Shown: piece after piece, positions 8,485-16,745 of the stretch
Position numbering within the stretch: the first letter of the stretch is position 1
How the letters are laid out: each line of letters opens with the position of its first letter
Assembly: GCA_031826515.1 (NCBI GenBank)
Contig: CP134536.1
Span: 1,128,001-1,192,000, forward strand
Direction of reading: 5' to 3'
Length of the DNA stretch: 64,000 nt
Origin: Flavobacteriaceae bacterium HL-DH10
GTDB lineage: Bacteria; Bacteroidota; Bacteroidia; Flavobacteriales; Flavobacteriaceae
Program-made: the position numbers and the translations under genes
Notes under the pieces: model-generated
Seen by the model: only the letters and a program-made list of their open reading frames with translations
The model's database searches: none
What the model was told of the DNA's origin: nothing

Positions 8485-9492
8485 CTATAAAAGCGTTGAT
8501 TTATTTTTAACTAAACTCGTCTTAACAATTATTGTTCTAACATCTTCATTTAAATGCATATTCTGCAATCTATTAACAAGCAATTGAGTAGCATTAGCAC
8601 CAATAACTTTAGCATGTTGACGTATAGTAGTTAATCTTGGCAATGTATGGTTCGAATCAGATTTACTTGCAAAACCGATTACAGACATATGTTTAGGTAC
8701 TTTTTTACCTAAATTAATAGCTGAATTTATTGCTATTATCGCAGAAGAACTATCAGCAGACACAACACCATCAATAGTATTGTTTTTTCTAAAAAAAGAT
8801 TTAATTTTTTTCTGATGATCATCTTTCTTGAATATTCTTAAAACTAAAGGGTCCTGTCCTCCATTTTCTAAAATAGCTTTATTATAACCACGCTCTCTTA
8901 GCTTTCCAACACTTAAATCATCTATATTACTTATAAATACAATATTCTTTCTATTTTCAAGCAGCAAGTTTTTAGTCGCATTATATGTAGCATCAAAATC
9001 ATCAACAATTACCTTATCACACATAACATCATGAGCTACTCTATCAAACATAACTATTGGTAAACCTTGACTTATTGTTTTTTTAAAATGATCTATTTCA
9101 TTTTTAATCTGTGTTTCCTCTGAAACGCATAAAATAAATCCATCAACACTTCCACTTGCCAATAATTGTAGACTTGCTTTTTCTGTTTCTAAAGACTCAT
9201 TAGAAATACATGTAATAATATTGTACCCTAATTTAGTTGCTTCTCTTTCAATACCAAAAAGAACTTTTGCTAAAAAGTGATTAAGAATATTAGGTATAAT
9301 AACACCTATGGTTTTAGTTTTATTCTGTTTTAAACTTAAAGCCATTCTATTTGGCTTATAGTTATATAATTCAGCAAGTTCTTTAACACGCTTTACGGTT
9401 TCCTCTCCAATTTCTTCACTATTATTTAAAGCTTTAGAAACTGTAGAGATAGAAACATTTAACTCTTTTGCAAGCTGTTTTAAAGTAACCAT
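8485..9492 (-). CDS. LacI-family transcriptional regulator
   Basis: A 335-residue protein. The N-terminal helix-turn-helix (about 3-26) reads T-L-K-Q-L-A-K-E-L-N-V-S-I-S-T-V-S-K-A-L-N, followed by the hinge Y-K-P-N-R-M-A-L-S-L. A periplasmic-binding-protein-like sugar sensor domain covers about 60-330 (T-I-G-V-I-I-P-N-I-L-N-H-F near its start). It lies next to, and divergent from, a HAD phosphatase gene and near the KDG kinase/KDPG aldolase genes, so it may sense a sugar or sugar acid linked to uronate breakdown. It is a different subgroup from the second LacI protein near 13 kb. The effector cannot be told from sequence. Confidence 0.93.
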   Translation of the reverse strand: MVTLKQLAKELNVSISTVSKALNNSEEIGEETVKRVKELAELYNYKPNRMALSLKQNKTKTIGVIIPNILNHFLAKVLFGIEREATKLGYNIITCISNESLETEKASLQLLASGSVDGFILCVSEETQIKNEIDHFKKTISQGLPIVMFDRVAHDVMCDKVIVDDFDATYNATKNLLLENRKNIVFISNIDDLSVGKLRERGYNKAILENGGQDPLVLRIFKKDDHQKKIKSFFRKNNTIDGVVSADSSSAIIAINSAINLGKKVPKHMSVIGFASKSDSNHTLPRLTTIRQHAKVIGANATQLLVNRLQNMHLNEDVRTIIVKTSLVKNKSTLL

Positions 9493-9663
9493 GTTATATA
9501 TTTAAATAAATTAAAAGTGCACGCAATTTACAAAAATCTCTTTTCGAAATAACTTTGTCTAAAATAAGTTATTAAAGGTTTCTTTTAAGCATGAATATTT
9601 TTATTCTGAGCAATAAAAATATAATCTTAAATATAATTTAATGTTTTAAAAGATTGAGAATGG

Positions 9664-9671
9664 TATTTTTG
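9664..9671 (+). promoter_or_regulatory. Probable -7 element of the HAD phosphatase promoter
   Basis: TATTTTTG matches the Bacteroidota -7 consensus TAnnTTTG and ends 19 bases before the ATG of the HAD gene. No good TTG is found 19 bases upstream, so the call rests on this half only. Confidence 0.4.
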
Positions 9672-9690
9672 TGCTTTTAAAAAATATGAT

Positions 9691-10500
9691 ATGGATTTTT
9701 CAAAAGTAAAACTTGTAGTTAGTGATATGGATGGCACCTTACTTAACACTAATAGCGAAGTAAGTAATCGATTTTTTATTCAGTTTGAAAAACTTAAACA
9801 ACGTAATATCCACTTTGTAGCTGCAAGCGGTAGACAATACCAAAGTATTTTAGAAAAACTAGATACTATAAAACATGATATTTCCATCATTGCTGAAAAT
9901 GGTGGCATTATGCAACATAATAATGAAACAAATATTCTTTTACAGTTATCTACTGAAGATGTTTTAAAAACTATTAAAACTTTAAGAAATATTGAAGGAT
10001 GTTATATTGTTTTATGTGGAAGAAAATCGGCTTACATAGAAACTAACGATTCGAATTTTATTTCAAAATTCAGTAAATATTATGCAGAGTATAAAATTGT
10101 TGAAGACCTTACCAGAGTAACAAACGATGATTTTTTAAAAATTGCTGTTTATCATTTTGAATCTTCTGAAACATATATTTATCCACATTTAAAAGCATTA
10201 TCAAACCAATTGCAAATAATTGTTTCTGGACAAAACTGGCTAGATATTTCCCATGCTAATGCAAATAAAGGATACGCCTTAAATATGATTCAAGAAAAGA
10301 TGGGCATACATAAAAATGAAACGATGGTTTTTGGCGACTACAATAATGACTTGGAGATGCTAAAATTGGCGCATTTTAGTTACGCAATGGAAAATGCACA
10401 TCCAGACGTAAAAAAAATAGCAAGTTTTGAAACTAAAAGCAACTCTGAAGAAGGCGTAGAAACTATACTTGATCAACTTTTAGAAAGATTGTATATCTAA
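9691..10500 (+). CDS. HAD-superfamily phosphatase, Cof/YbjI type
   Basis: A 269-residue soluble hydrolase. Motif I is V-S-D-M-D-G-T-L-L (nucleophile Asp12, acid/base Asp14). A C2-type cap occupies the middle. The C-terminal motif G-D-Y-N-N-D-L-E-M-L near residue 215 supplies the Mg-binding acids. The Cof subfamily dephosphorylates sugar phosphates and similar small metabolites; the exact substrate is not predictable. It is divergent from the upstream lacI gene and converges on the KDPG aldolase gene, sharing a bidirectional terminator with it. A link to sugar-acid metabolism is suggested only by the neighbours. Confidence 0.9.
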   Translation: MDFSKVKLVVSDMDGTLLNTNSEVSNRFFIQFEKLKQRNIHFVAASGRQYQSILEKLDTIKHDISIIAENGGIMQHNNETNILLQLSTEDVLKTIKTLRNIEGCYIVLCGRKSAYIETNDSNFISKFSKYYAEYKIVEDLTRVTNDDFLKIAVYHFESSETYIYPHLKALSNQLQIIVSGQNWLDISHANANKGYALNMIQEKMGIHKNETMVFGDYNNDLEMLKLAHFSYAMENAHPDVKKIASFETKSNSEEGVETILDQLLERLYI

Positions 10501-10538
10501 CAATTTTTGAATACGCATATAAACTGTTTAAAACAAAA

Positions 10539-10574
10539 AAGCATTCTTTTTTATATAATAAAAAAAGAATGCTT
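10539..10574. terminator. Bidirectional terminator between the HAD gene and kdgA
   Basis: A 14-base-pair stem, AAGCATTCTTTTTT (10539-10552) with AAAAAAGAATGCTT (10561-10574) and an 8-base loop, lies between two converging genes and is A-rich on one side and T-rich within the stem on both strands. Confidence 0.8.
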
Positions 10575-10598
10575 CAAAATAAATATATAAACTACTAA

Positions 10599-11267
10599 TT
10601 AACTTCTTACTTCATTAACAATTGCTAAAGCAGCTTTTACATCTTGCTCTAACTTAGCATAATCCTTATTAGCTATAATGTCTTTAGATATTAATTGAGA
10701 TCCCATACCAACACAAGTAACACCTGCATCAAACCATCCTTTAAGATTTTCTCTTGTTGGAGATACACCTCCTGTAGGCATAACGCTTGTCCATGGTTGA
10801 GGTCCTTTAATTCCTTTTACAAATTGTGGCCCGTAAATATCACCCGGGAATAATTTAACAATCTCACACCCTAATTCTTCAGCACGTGTAATTTCTGTTA
10901 ATGTACCACAACCTGGAGACCATAATACTTTTTTACGGTTACAAGCAATTGCAATATCTTCTCTTAAAACAGGTGTTACAATAAAATTTGCTCCTAAAGC
11001 CATATATAATGATGCGGCAGCTCCATCGGTAACAGAACCAACTCCCATAATCATACCTGGTAATTCTTTAATAGCATATTTAGTTAATTCGCCAAAAACT
11101 TCATGAGCAAAATCACCACGAGCTGTAAACTCCATCAATCTAGCTCCACCATCGTAACATGCTTTTAATACTTTCTTACTTAATTCTATATCATTGTTAA
11201 AAAACAAAGGAATCATCCCTGTGTCTTTCATAGCTTGAGCTACTTCTAATCTTGAAAATTGTGCCAT
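10599..11267 (-). CDS. kdgA: 2-dehydro-3-deoxy-phosphogluconate (KDPG) aldolase
   Basis: A 222-residue class I aldolase that splits KDPG into pyruvate and glyceraldehyde 3-phosphate. Key residues of the Eda family are visible: Glu46 and Arg50 in M-E-F-T-A-R-G, the Schiff-base Lys138 in V-K-L-F-P-G-D, and the phosphate-binding M-P-T-G-G-V at 163-168. It lies 88 bases downstream of kdgK on the same strand, completing the two-step route KDG to KDPG to pyruvate plus triose phosphate. In marine flavobacteria this route commonly finishes alginate, pectin or other uronate breakdown, though no polysaccharide lyase lies in this window. Expression is probably controlled from the LacI operator region upstream of kdgK. 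Confidence 0.93.
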   Translation of the reverse strand: MAQFSRLEVAQAMKDTGMIPLFFNNDIELSKKVLKACYDGGARLMEFTARGDFAHEVFGELTKYAIKELPGMIMGVGSVTDGAAASLYMALGANFIVTPVLREDIAIACNRKKVLWSPGCGTLTEITRAEELGCEIVKLFPGDIYGPQFVKGIKGPQPWTSVMPTGGVSPTRENLKGWFDAGVTCVGMGSQLISKDIIANKDYAKLEQDVKAALAIVNEVRS

Positions 11268-11298
11268 TTTATAAATGTTTATTTGTTGAATTGTTTGT

Positions 11299-11342
11299 TT
11301 GTTGAACTATTAAACCCATTAAACGATTCAATAGTTCAACAA
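11299..11342. repeat. 13-base-pair stem-loop in the kdgK-kdgA spacer
   Basis: TTGTTGAACTATT (11299-11311) and AATAGTTCAACAA (11330-11342) are perfect inverted repeats with an 18-base loop, between the kdgK stop and the kdgA start. No T-run follows, so it is more likely an mRNA-processing, stability or attenuation structure than a terminator. Confidence 0.6.
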
Positions 11343-11355
11343 TTAAACACTAATA

Positions 11356-12396
11356 TTATCTTGCTACTCTACCAGATGCATCACCACCCATTAATTTTTC
11401 CACTTCTGCAACAGTTACTAAGTTAGCATCGCCTTTAATAGTGTGTTTTAAACAAGATGCTGCTACGGCAAAATCTAATGCATTTTGATCATCTTCTGGG
11501 TATGTTAATAATCCGTAAATTAAACCTCCCATAAATGAATCTCCACCACCTACTCTATCAACAATATCAGTAATTTGATATTGACGTGTTTCAAACATTG
11601 TTTTACCATCGTATAATACGCCTGCCCATGTATTATGAGAAGCTGAAATAGAACCTCTTAACGTAGTAATTACCTTTTTAGCTCTTGGAAATTTTTTCAT
11701 CATTTGTTGACAAACAGATAAAAAAGCTTCCGCTTTTACATCATGACCTTGAGTTTGAACACTAATACCTTCTGGTTTAATTCCAAAGTGCATCTCTGCA
11801 TCTTCTTCATTACCTAAAATAACATCACAATACGATGTTAATTCAGTCATGATCGCCTCACGGTCACCACCATATTTCCATAATTTAGCTCTATAATTTA
11901 AATCGGTAGAAATAGTAATTCCTTTTGCACTAGCAGCTTTTACTGCTTCTAAACAAACATCGGCAGAACTTTGAGAAATAGCTGGAGTAATACCTGTCCA
12001 GTGAAACCACTCAACACCTTCAAAAACAGCATCCCAATCAACCATTCCTGACTGAATATCTGCCATAGAAGAATTAGCTCTATCATAAACTACTTTACTA
12101 CCTCTAGAAACCGCACCTGTTTCAAGGAAATAAATACCTAAACGGTCTCCACCCCAAACAATTTTATCAACACCAACACCTCTTTTACGCATTTCCATCA
12201 TAGCACATTCACCAATATCATTTTTTGGTAAACGCGTTACGAAATCACATGATATTCCATAGTTAGCCAATGAAACAGCCACGTTAGACTCTCCTCCTCC
12301 ATAAACAACATCAAAGTTATTTGCTTGCGAAAATCTTAAAAATCCTTGAGGAGCTAATCTTAACATGATTTCTCCAAATGTTACTACTTTACTCAT
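11356..12396 (-). CDS. kdgK: 2-keto-3-deoxygluconate kinase, PfkB family
   Basis: A 346-residue sugar kinase converting 2-keto-3-deoxygluconate to KDPG with ATP. The N-terminal substrate motif G-G-G-E-S-N-V-A-V-S-L-A lies near 33-44. The C-terminal PfkB signature is R-V-G-G-G-D-S-F-M-G-G, with the catalytic Asp near residue 285. The length is typical for KdgK. It is the first gene of a kdgK-kdgA operon, transcribed divergently from a lacI gene. A perfect 20-base palindrome lies 32 bases upstream of the start, suggesting repression by that LacI protein with a sugar-acid inducer. The family assignment is firm. The KDG specificity rests largely on the adjacent aldolase. Confidence 0.9.
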   Translation of the reverse strand: MSKVVTFGEIMLRLAPQGFLRFSQANNFDVVYGGGESNVAVSLANYGISCDFVTRLPKNDIGECAMMEMRKRGVGVDKIVWGGDRLGIYFLETGAVSRGSKVVYDRANSSMADIQSGMVDWDAVFEGVEWFHWTGITPAISQSSADVCLEAVKAASAKGITISTDLNYRAKLWKYGGDREAIMTELTSYCDVILGNEEDAEMHFGIKPEGISVQTQGHDVKAEAFLSVCQQMMKKFPRAKKVITTLRGSISASHNTWAGVLYDGKTMFETRQYQITDIVDRVGGGDSFMGGLIYGLLTYPEDDQNALDFAVAASCLKHTIKGDANLVTVAEVEKLMGGDASGRVAR

Positions 12397-12427
12397 TACT
12401 TAAATTATTATTTAGTTAATTATATAT

Positions 12428-12447
12428 TTGCTTAAACGTTTAAGCAA
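12428..12447. promoter_or_regulatory. LacI operator upstream of kdgK
   Basis: The perfect 20-base palindrome TTGCTTAAACGTTTAAGCAA has the central CG and inverted half-sites typical of LacI-family operators. It lies 32-51 bases upstream of the kdgK start. An identical 20-base core occurs 86 bases away in front of the divergent lacI gene. Confidence 0.85.
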
Positions 12448-12488
12448 TTTTTTGAAATTTAATCAAAACCAATTAAAATATAATGGTT

Positions 12489-12518
12489 TTGATTATAAAA
12501 ACTAAAACATTATATTTG
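12489..12518 (+). promoter_or_regulatory. Promoter of the second lacI gene
   Basis: TTG at 12489-12491 and TATATTTG at 12511-12518 are separated by exactly 19 bases, an ideal Bacteroidota sigma-ABfA promoter. The -7 element forms the left end of the 30-base operator palindrome, so repressor binding would block it. It lies downstream of the upstream ATG at 12483, which therefore cannot be the start used from this promoter. Confidence 0.75.
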
Positions 12519-12540
12519 CTTAAACGTTTAAGCAAATATA
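12511..12540. promoter_or_regulatory. 30-base perfect palindromic LacI operator
   Basis: Positions 12511-12540 read identically on both strands. The central 20 bases equal the operator at 12428-12447, extended by TATAT/ATATA flanks. It covers the -7 element and the expected transcription start of lacI, which points to negative autoregulation. With the other copy it could form a repression loop across the divergent promoters. Confidence 0.85.
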
Positions 12541-12548
12541 TAAAAAAA

Positions 12549-13586
12549 TTGAATACAAAAAAGAAAACAACCATAAAAGATATTGCTAACGTATTAAACA
12601 TTTCTCCTGCAGCAGTTTCAAAGGCACTTCATAACGACCCTAGAATAAGTGATAAAACAAAAAAAGCGGTAAAACAAGTAGCCAAAAATTTAAACTACCA
12701 GCCCAATCATCTAGCTAGTGCATTACGCAAAGGAAAAAGTAAATTAGTTGGTGTTATTATACCCAGAACAAACAGTAACTTTTTTTCTTCTGTTATTCAA
12801 AATATTGAAGAAGTTTTAAATAAAGAAGGTTACAATATAATAATAACACAATCTAATGAATCGTACCAAAAAGAATGTAACAACATAGATACATTATTAT
12901 TTACTCAAGTTGATGGTATTATAGCTTCAATGGCAAACGAAACTATTGATTTAAACTATTATAAAAAAATCAAATCTAAAGGTATTCCGTTAATTTTATT
13001 TGATCGTGGAGAAAACGATTTAAACGTTGATTATATAGGAATTAATGATTATGATAGCAGTCATAAAATTGTTGAACATTTGGTAAATCAAGGCTGTAAA
13101 CGCATAGCCCATATTGGTGGATATAAACACACCCGAATTTTCAATAATAGAATAAAAGGCTATCTAGATGCACTAAAAAAACATAATTTACCTCTTGAAG
13201 ATGAGCTTCTTATTGAAAGTAGCCTTACTATAGAAGATGGAAGGCAAAAAATGTCGAAATTATTAGCTTTAAAAAACCGACCAGATGCTGTATATGTAGC
13301 TGGAGATTATGCAGCATTAGGTGCTCTTCAAATACTAAACGAACACCATATTAACATCCCTAAAGACATTGCACTAGTGGGTTTTGGAGACGAACCCTTT
13401 ACGGCTATGGTTACGCCAACAATAACCAGTATAAACCAACACAGTGCTGAAATTGGAAAACAAGCTGCTTATACATTTTTAAAGCATGCCAAAGAAACAA
13501 CTATTAAGCAAAAATTAAACAAAATAATTTTAGACGCAGAATTAATTATTAGAGATTCTTCAAACGTAAAAAAGCTTAATTCTTAA
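12549..13586 (+). CDS. LacI-family regulator of the kdgK-kdgA operon
   Basis: A LacI-type repressor, 345 residues if started at the TTG at 12549. The helix-turn-helix reads T-I-K-D-I-A-N-V-L-N-I-S-P-A-A-V-S-K-A-L, with hinge Y-Q-P-N-H-L-A-S-A-L-R-K-G-K, then a sugar-binding domain starting L-V-G-V-I-I-P-R. An in-frame ATG exists at 12483 but lies upstream of the promoter and would add 22 residues encoded by the operator itself, so I prefer the TTG. Identical palindromes in front of this gene and in front of kdgK argue that it controls both. The inducer is probably KDG, KDPG or a related sugar acid (inference). A terminator hairpin follows the stop. Confidence 0.92.
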   Translation: MNTKKKTTIKDIANVLNISPAAVSKALHNDPRISDKTKKAVKQVAKNLNYQPNHLASALRKGKSKLVGVIIPRTNSNFFSSVIQNIEEVLNKEGYNIIITQSNESYQKECNNIDTLLFTQVDGIIASMANETIDLNYYKKIKSKGIPLILFDRGENDLNVDYIGINDYDSSHKIVEHLVNQGCKRIAHIGGYKHTRIFNNRIKGYLDALKKHNLPLEDELLIESSLTIEDGRQKMSKLLALKNRPDAVYVAGDYAALGALQILNEHHINIPKDIALVGFGDEPFTAMVTPTITSINQHSAEIGKQAAYTFLKHAKETTIKQKLNKIILDAELIIRDSSNVKKLNS

Positions 13587-13595
13587 TATAAAAAA

Positions 13596-13619
13596 AAGCG
13601 TATAAATAAATATACGCTT
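13596..13619 (+). terminator. Terminator after the second lacI gene
   Basis: AAGCGTATA (13596-13604) and TATACGCTT (13611-13619) form a 9-base-pair stem with a 6-base loop, 10 bases after the stop codon. The downstream T-run is poor, but an A-run upstream would serve the opposite strand. Confidence 0.6.
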
Positions 13620-13702
13620 AAACTGCTATTAATCTTTCTATAAGTTGAATTTGAACAATAGATAGAGAGAGAACAATATTACAATTTTTAATTATTTCAC
13701 TA

Positions 13703-13718
13703 TGTAACTTTTGTTACA
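13703..13718. promoter_or_regulatory. TGTAAC-N4-GTTACA palindrome
   Basis: A 6-base perfect inverted repeat with a 4-base spacer, in the intergenic region between converging genes. The geometry resembles CRP/FNR-superfamily sites, but no promoter or divergent gene start is close by, so its role is unclear. Confidence 0.3.
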
Positions 13719-13751
13719 TTAAGTTTATTCTACAAAATTACAATCACAGCT

Positions 13752-13905
13752 AAAACAGAAAAAGCATCTCGATTTCCTATAAAGAAAAAGAAGGCTTACA
13801 GGATAAACCTAAAAACATTTAACTAAGTAATTAATTTCAGCTATTCCTCTCAAAAACCACACAACTTCTTTAATTACAAAAAAGCCCTAATCTCTTAGAG
13901 CTTTC
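13752..13905 (-). repeat. Double-hairpin intergenic repeat, copy 1 (units B and A)
   Basis: Read on the minus strand, unit B (about 13905-13859) is a hairpin formed by AAGCTCTAA and TTAGGGCTT followed by a T-run and then GAAGTTGTGTG. After a spacer comes unit A (13798-13752), a longer imperfect hairpin ending in ATCG/AGATGCTTTTT. The same two units recur at 18751-18880 and 21548-21710, and unit A alone three more times. This copy lies directly downstream of the minus-strand operon that ends at 13977, so it probably acts as its transcription terminator. Confidence 0.7.
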
Positions 13906-13976
13906 GGAAATTTGGCAATATGGATAAGGCTCCTACTTAATGATAATTTTAAATAAACAAAATACATCTATACCTT

Positions 13977-15392
13977 TTAATGTTTTATAAATTTTAATGT
14001 CGCCTTTTTATCATCAGCAATTATCATCAAATAATAAATTCCAACAGATTTGTTCTTTATCTTTAATTTAAATTCTTGTAAATTCATAAAAGATTCTTGC
14101 TGGATTAGTTTACCTATATCATCAAATACCTTTACCTTAATTAAATTATAACTCACTCCTAAATTAAAATTAACAATACTTTTTGTTGGATTTGGGTAAG
14201 CGGTAATTAATTGTTCAAAAGTATTTTCTATGACACTAAGACTAGTTAACGAAAAATCATCTGAGGTTACTATACTCCAATTATTTGAAGAATCTTTAAA
14301 TTGAAAATGAATCGTGTAATCTCCAATCACCAGACCAGGAAAATCAATAGCTTCACTTAAATTTATTAGCTGTGATGGGCTATCTATGGATACATAAATT
14401 GCATTAGCAATGTCATTATTTACCCAATAGCGATATGCAGTAATTTTATTATTAACTACAGAATTGGTTTTATAAAAAAACTGATTCACTGGGACACTCC
14501 AATTACCTTTATCATCCTTAAACCTAATACTAAAAAGATGCAGTCCCTCTTCAATATTCTCAATAGGAATCACTTCCATTAATTGCATTTGTTGCATTGG
14601 TGTAGTAGCAACAAGTGCATTGGTATCAATGTCATTATCAAACCAAAATTGGTAAGCTACAATATTGCTATCCGTCAAGTTATTATAATAAAAAAACTGA
14701 TTTTGAGGAATGCTCCATCTTCCTTTATCATCTTTAAAATGAATGCTAAAAATATGAAGTCCATCAGATAGTGTTTCTAAAAATATTGAAGTGTCCAATA
14801 GCAATTGTCCATTCGGCGAAACCGTTTCGATTATTTGTGAACTATAATCATTATCAAACCAATACTGATAGCCATTTATATTATTGGTAATTAATTCATT
14901 ATAATATAAAAAATCACTTGAGGTATTACTCCACCTATTTTTACTGTCTCTAAAACGAATATTAAAGCGATGCAATCCATCCTTTAATGTTTCAAGAGGA
15001 ATTGCTGAATTCAACATTAAGTTTTCTGTTGAAGAAACCGATGCATAGATATTTGAATCATAGTCATTGTCAAACCAGTATTGATAGCTGTTTATACTAT
15101 TGGCTGTCAAATTATTAAAATAGAAAAAATCACTTGAGGTAACGCTCCAACGATCATCAGTATCTTTAAAACGAATATTAAAAATATGTAGTCCATCAGA
15201 TAGTGTTTCAAGAGGTATATCTGTATTCAATTCTAAGTTTTCTACTGGAGAAACCGATGCATAGATATTTGAACCATAGTCATTGTCAAACCAGTATTGA
15301 TACCTAGAAATGTTATTTTGGGCCATGCTATAAGAACCTAAAAACAGATAGTTTATAAAAAATATTAGCCCAATTTTCAATAGTTTTTTCAT
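13977..15392 (-). CDS. T9SS-secreted protein with five WFDND repeats
   Basis: A 471-residue exported protein. A signal peptide (1-24, ending S-M-A-Q) is followed by five roughly 72-residue repeats starting near residues 31, 103, 175, 247 and 319. Each begins Y-Q-Y-W-F-D-N-D, contains G-L-H-x-F-x-I-x-F-K-D, and ends R/N-W-S. Repeats 1 and 2 are nearly identical; repeat 5 is the most divergent. The C-terminal 75 residues are a type A T9SS sorting domain (A-Y-P-N-P-T-K-S, then G-I-Y-Y-L-M-I). It is probably surface-attached or released through the gliding/type IX machinery. The repeats look like small beta-sandwich modules. I do not know their ligand. The gene is coupled (2-base gap) to the beta-helix protein gene upstream. 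Confidence 0.85.
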   Translation of the reverse strand: MKKLLKIGLIFFINYLFLGSYSMAQNNISRYQYWFDNDYGSNIYASVSPVENLELNTDIPLETLSDGLHIFNIRFKDTDDRWSVTSSDFFYFNNLTANSINSYQYWFDNDYDSNIYASVSSTENLMLNSAIPLETLKDGLHRFNIRFRDSKNRWSNTSSDFLYYNELITNNINGYQYWFDNDYSSQIIETVSPNGQLLLDTSIFLETLSDGLHIFSIHFKDDKGRWSIPQNQFFYYNNLTDSNIVAYQFWFDNDIDTNALVATTPMQQMQLMEVIPIENIEEGLHLFSIRFKDDKGNWSVPVNQFFYKTNSVVNNKITAYRYWVNNDIANAIYVSIDSPSQLINLSEAIDFPGLVIGDYTIHFQFKDSSNNWSIVTSDDFSLTSLSVIENTFEQLITAYPNPTKSIVNFNLGVSYNLIKVKVFDDIGKLIQQESFMNLQEFKLKIKNKSVGIYYLMIIADDKKATLKFIKH

Positions 15393-15394
15393 AA

Positions 15395-16408
15395 CTAATT
15401 TTGTTGAGCGTTAACTGTAAAAGAAATATTTAAAACCCCATTACTATCGGTAGTGGTTTGTATAGATTTAAATGAAACATGAGGATTTATAGGTACCGCT
15501 CCTTCTTTAAAGGGCAATAGTCCTCCATAAAGCCCCACTTCAGTTCCGTCATCACCTAAATACGTTACAGAGGCATCGGGTAATAGATGAAAATCTGATG
15601 CAACCATATCAACAAAAACAGTTGCCATGTCAACCTCCTTGTAATTATTTAAATCTGTAGCTCCTGTTTGAAGAGAAGGAGATGGGTGAGCAAAAATGTT
15701 ATATTGAAAATTATTGTAACTACAATTTCCATCCGAAAGTAAATTAGTAGTGGTGAAAATATTGTTCATAAATGTATTTGCATCACAATTCGATAATGTA
15801 CCAAATCCAGATTCATATGTTATAACATTATTTTTAAAGACATTGGAATTAGACTCAAGTATTCTACCTCTTAGGATACAGTTTGAGATTACCGAATAGG
15901 TTACCCCTTGAATATGAAAATCGCCAAGAATATCACATTGAATTACGGATGCATTTGTTGGAACTATTCCTGTATTGGTAAAATATAAATTCGCAATTTT
16001 TAATCTTATCAAAGTGAATCCATTAATATCAGCATCAGATTTAACCAAACCTCCTTGGAATTGCATGCCTTCCATATATAGGTTGGATGCATTGCTTCCT
16101 ATAACAATACGACCAGAATTGATGGTAGAACTATAAATATAAGTTTTTCCTGTTACTGCGGTTGAATCTGTATCATACCCCGCACCTATAATTACCAAAC
16201 CTTTATCTATGGTGGTAGGCGCTACAAAATTACCTCCTGAAACATACAACGTATCACCAGTTATTGAAGCATCATAAGCATCTATCAAAGGTGCATCTCC
16301 ACCAAAAATAGTTGTAGTTCCGTCGCTATGCAAAGCAACTGACTTTTGAGCTGTTGAATAAACAACTACAAAAAGTAAAAAAATTGAAAGTAAAAATTCT
16401 CTTTTCAT
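15395..16408 (-). CDS. Secreted right-handed parallel beta-helix protein
   Basis: A 337-residue protein with a signal peptide (1-20, ending Y-S-T-A-Q). Residues 40-260 show the short Asn/Gly-rich strand pattern of parallel beta-helix (pectate-lyase-like) repeats: Y-V-S-G-G-N-F, Y-I-Y-S-S-T-I-N-S-G-R, S-N-C-I-L-R-G-R, K-N-N-V-I-T-Y, M-N-N-I-F-T-T. The last 40 residues resemble an edge of a fibronectin-like or sorting-associated domain but lack a clear T9SS sorting motif. That domain may be supplied by the partner gene 2 bases downstream. Such folds occur in polysaccharide lyases and adhesins; I see no conserved lyase catalytic residues, so enzymatic activity is uncertain. Confidence 0.75.
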   Translation of the reverse strand: MKREFLLSIFLLFVVVYSTAQKSVALHSDGTTTIFGGDAPLIDAYDASITGDTLYVSGGNFVAPTTIDKGLVIIGAGYDTDSTAVTGKTYIYSSTINSGRIVIGSNASNLYMEGMQFQGGLVKSDADINGFTLIRLKIANLYFTNTGIVPTNASVIQCDILGDFHIQGVTYSVISNCILRGRILESNSNVFKNNVITYESGFGTLSNCDANTFMNNIFTTTNLLSDGNCSYNNFQYNIFAHPSPSLQTGATDLNNYKEVDMATVFVDMVASDFHLLPDASVTYLGDDGTEVGLYGGLLPFKEGAVPINPHVSFKSIQTTTDSNGVLNISFTVNAQQN

Positions 16409-16527
16409 AATAGTATTATTAATTAATTATAGTAGTTGTTCTAAAGTATACTATGTTAAAAAGAAGCCAAATGATATTAATCAGTCCAATTATAATTACA
16501 GAACTTAAAAGCTTCATATTAAGTTTT

Positions 16528-16575
16528 CAAAAAAAAGCATCCCGATTTTCTATAAAGAAAAAAGGAAAGCTTTCA
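16528..16575 (-). repeat. Unit A of the intergenic repeat (solo copy)
   Basis: The minus strand reads GAAAGCTTTCC, a T-rich stretch, TATAGAAAATCGGGATGC and a T-run. The arms AAGC-n-TTCC and GGGA-n-GCTT plus an inner TTTTC/GAAAA stem make a terminator-like hairpin. It is close to identical to 17893-17945. It is not behind a minus-strand gene here, which suggests repeat dispersal rather than only terminator function. Confidence 0.65.
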
Positions 16576-16745
16576 TATGAATACATTTTCAAAGCTAATA
16601 TTTTCATTATAAATCACTGAATATCAATTATTTTTAACTATATTTATAAATATTAACTTCTGTTCTAGGAGTATTGGAATAAAGCTTCCCCACAATCTTC
16701 ACTTTTTCGTCCAACAAGCTTCTAAACACTAAAAAATTATTTACT

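Noticed and set aside
12483-12548. Upstream ATG start for the second LacI regulator
   Set aside because: It precedes the promoter and would translate the operator; the downstream TTG is preferred.
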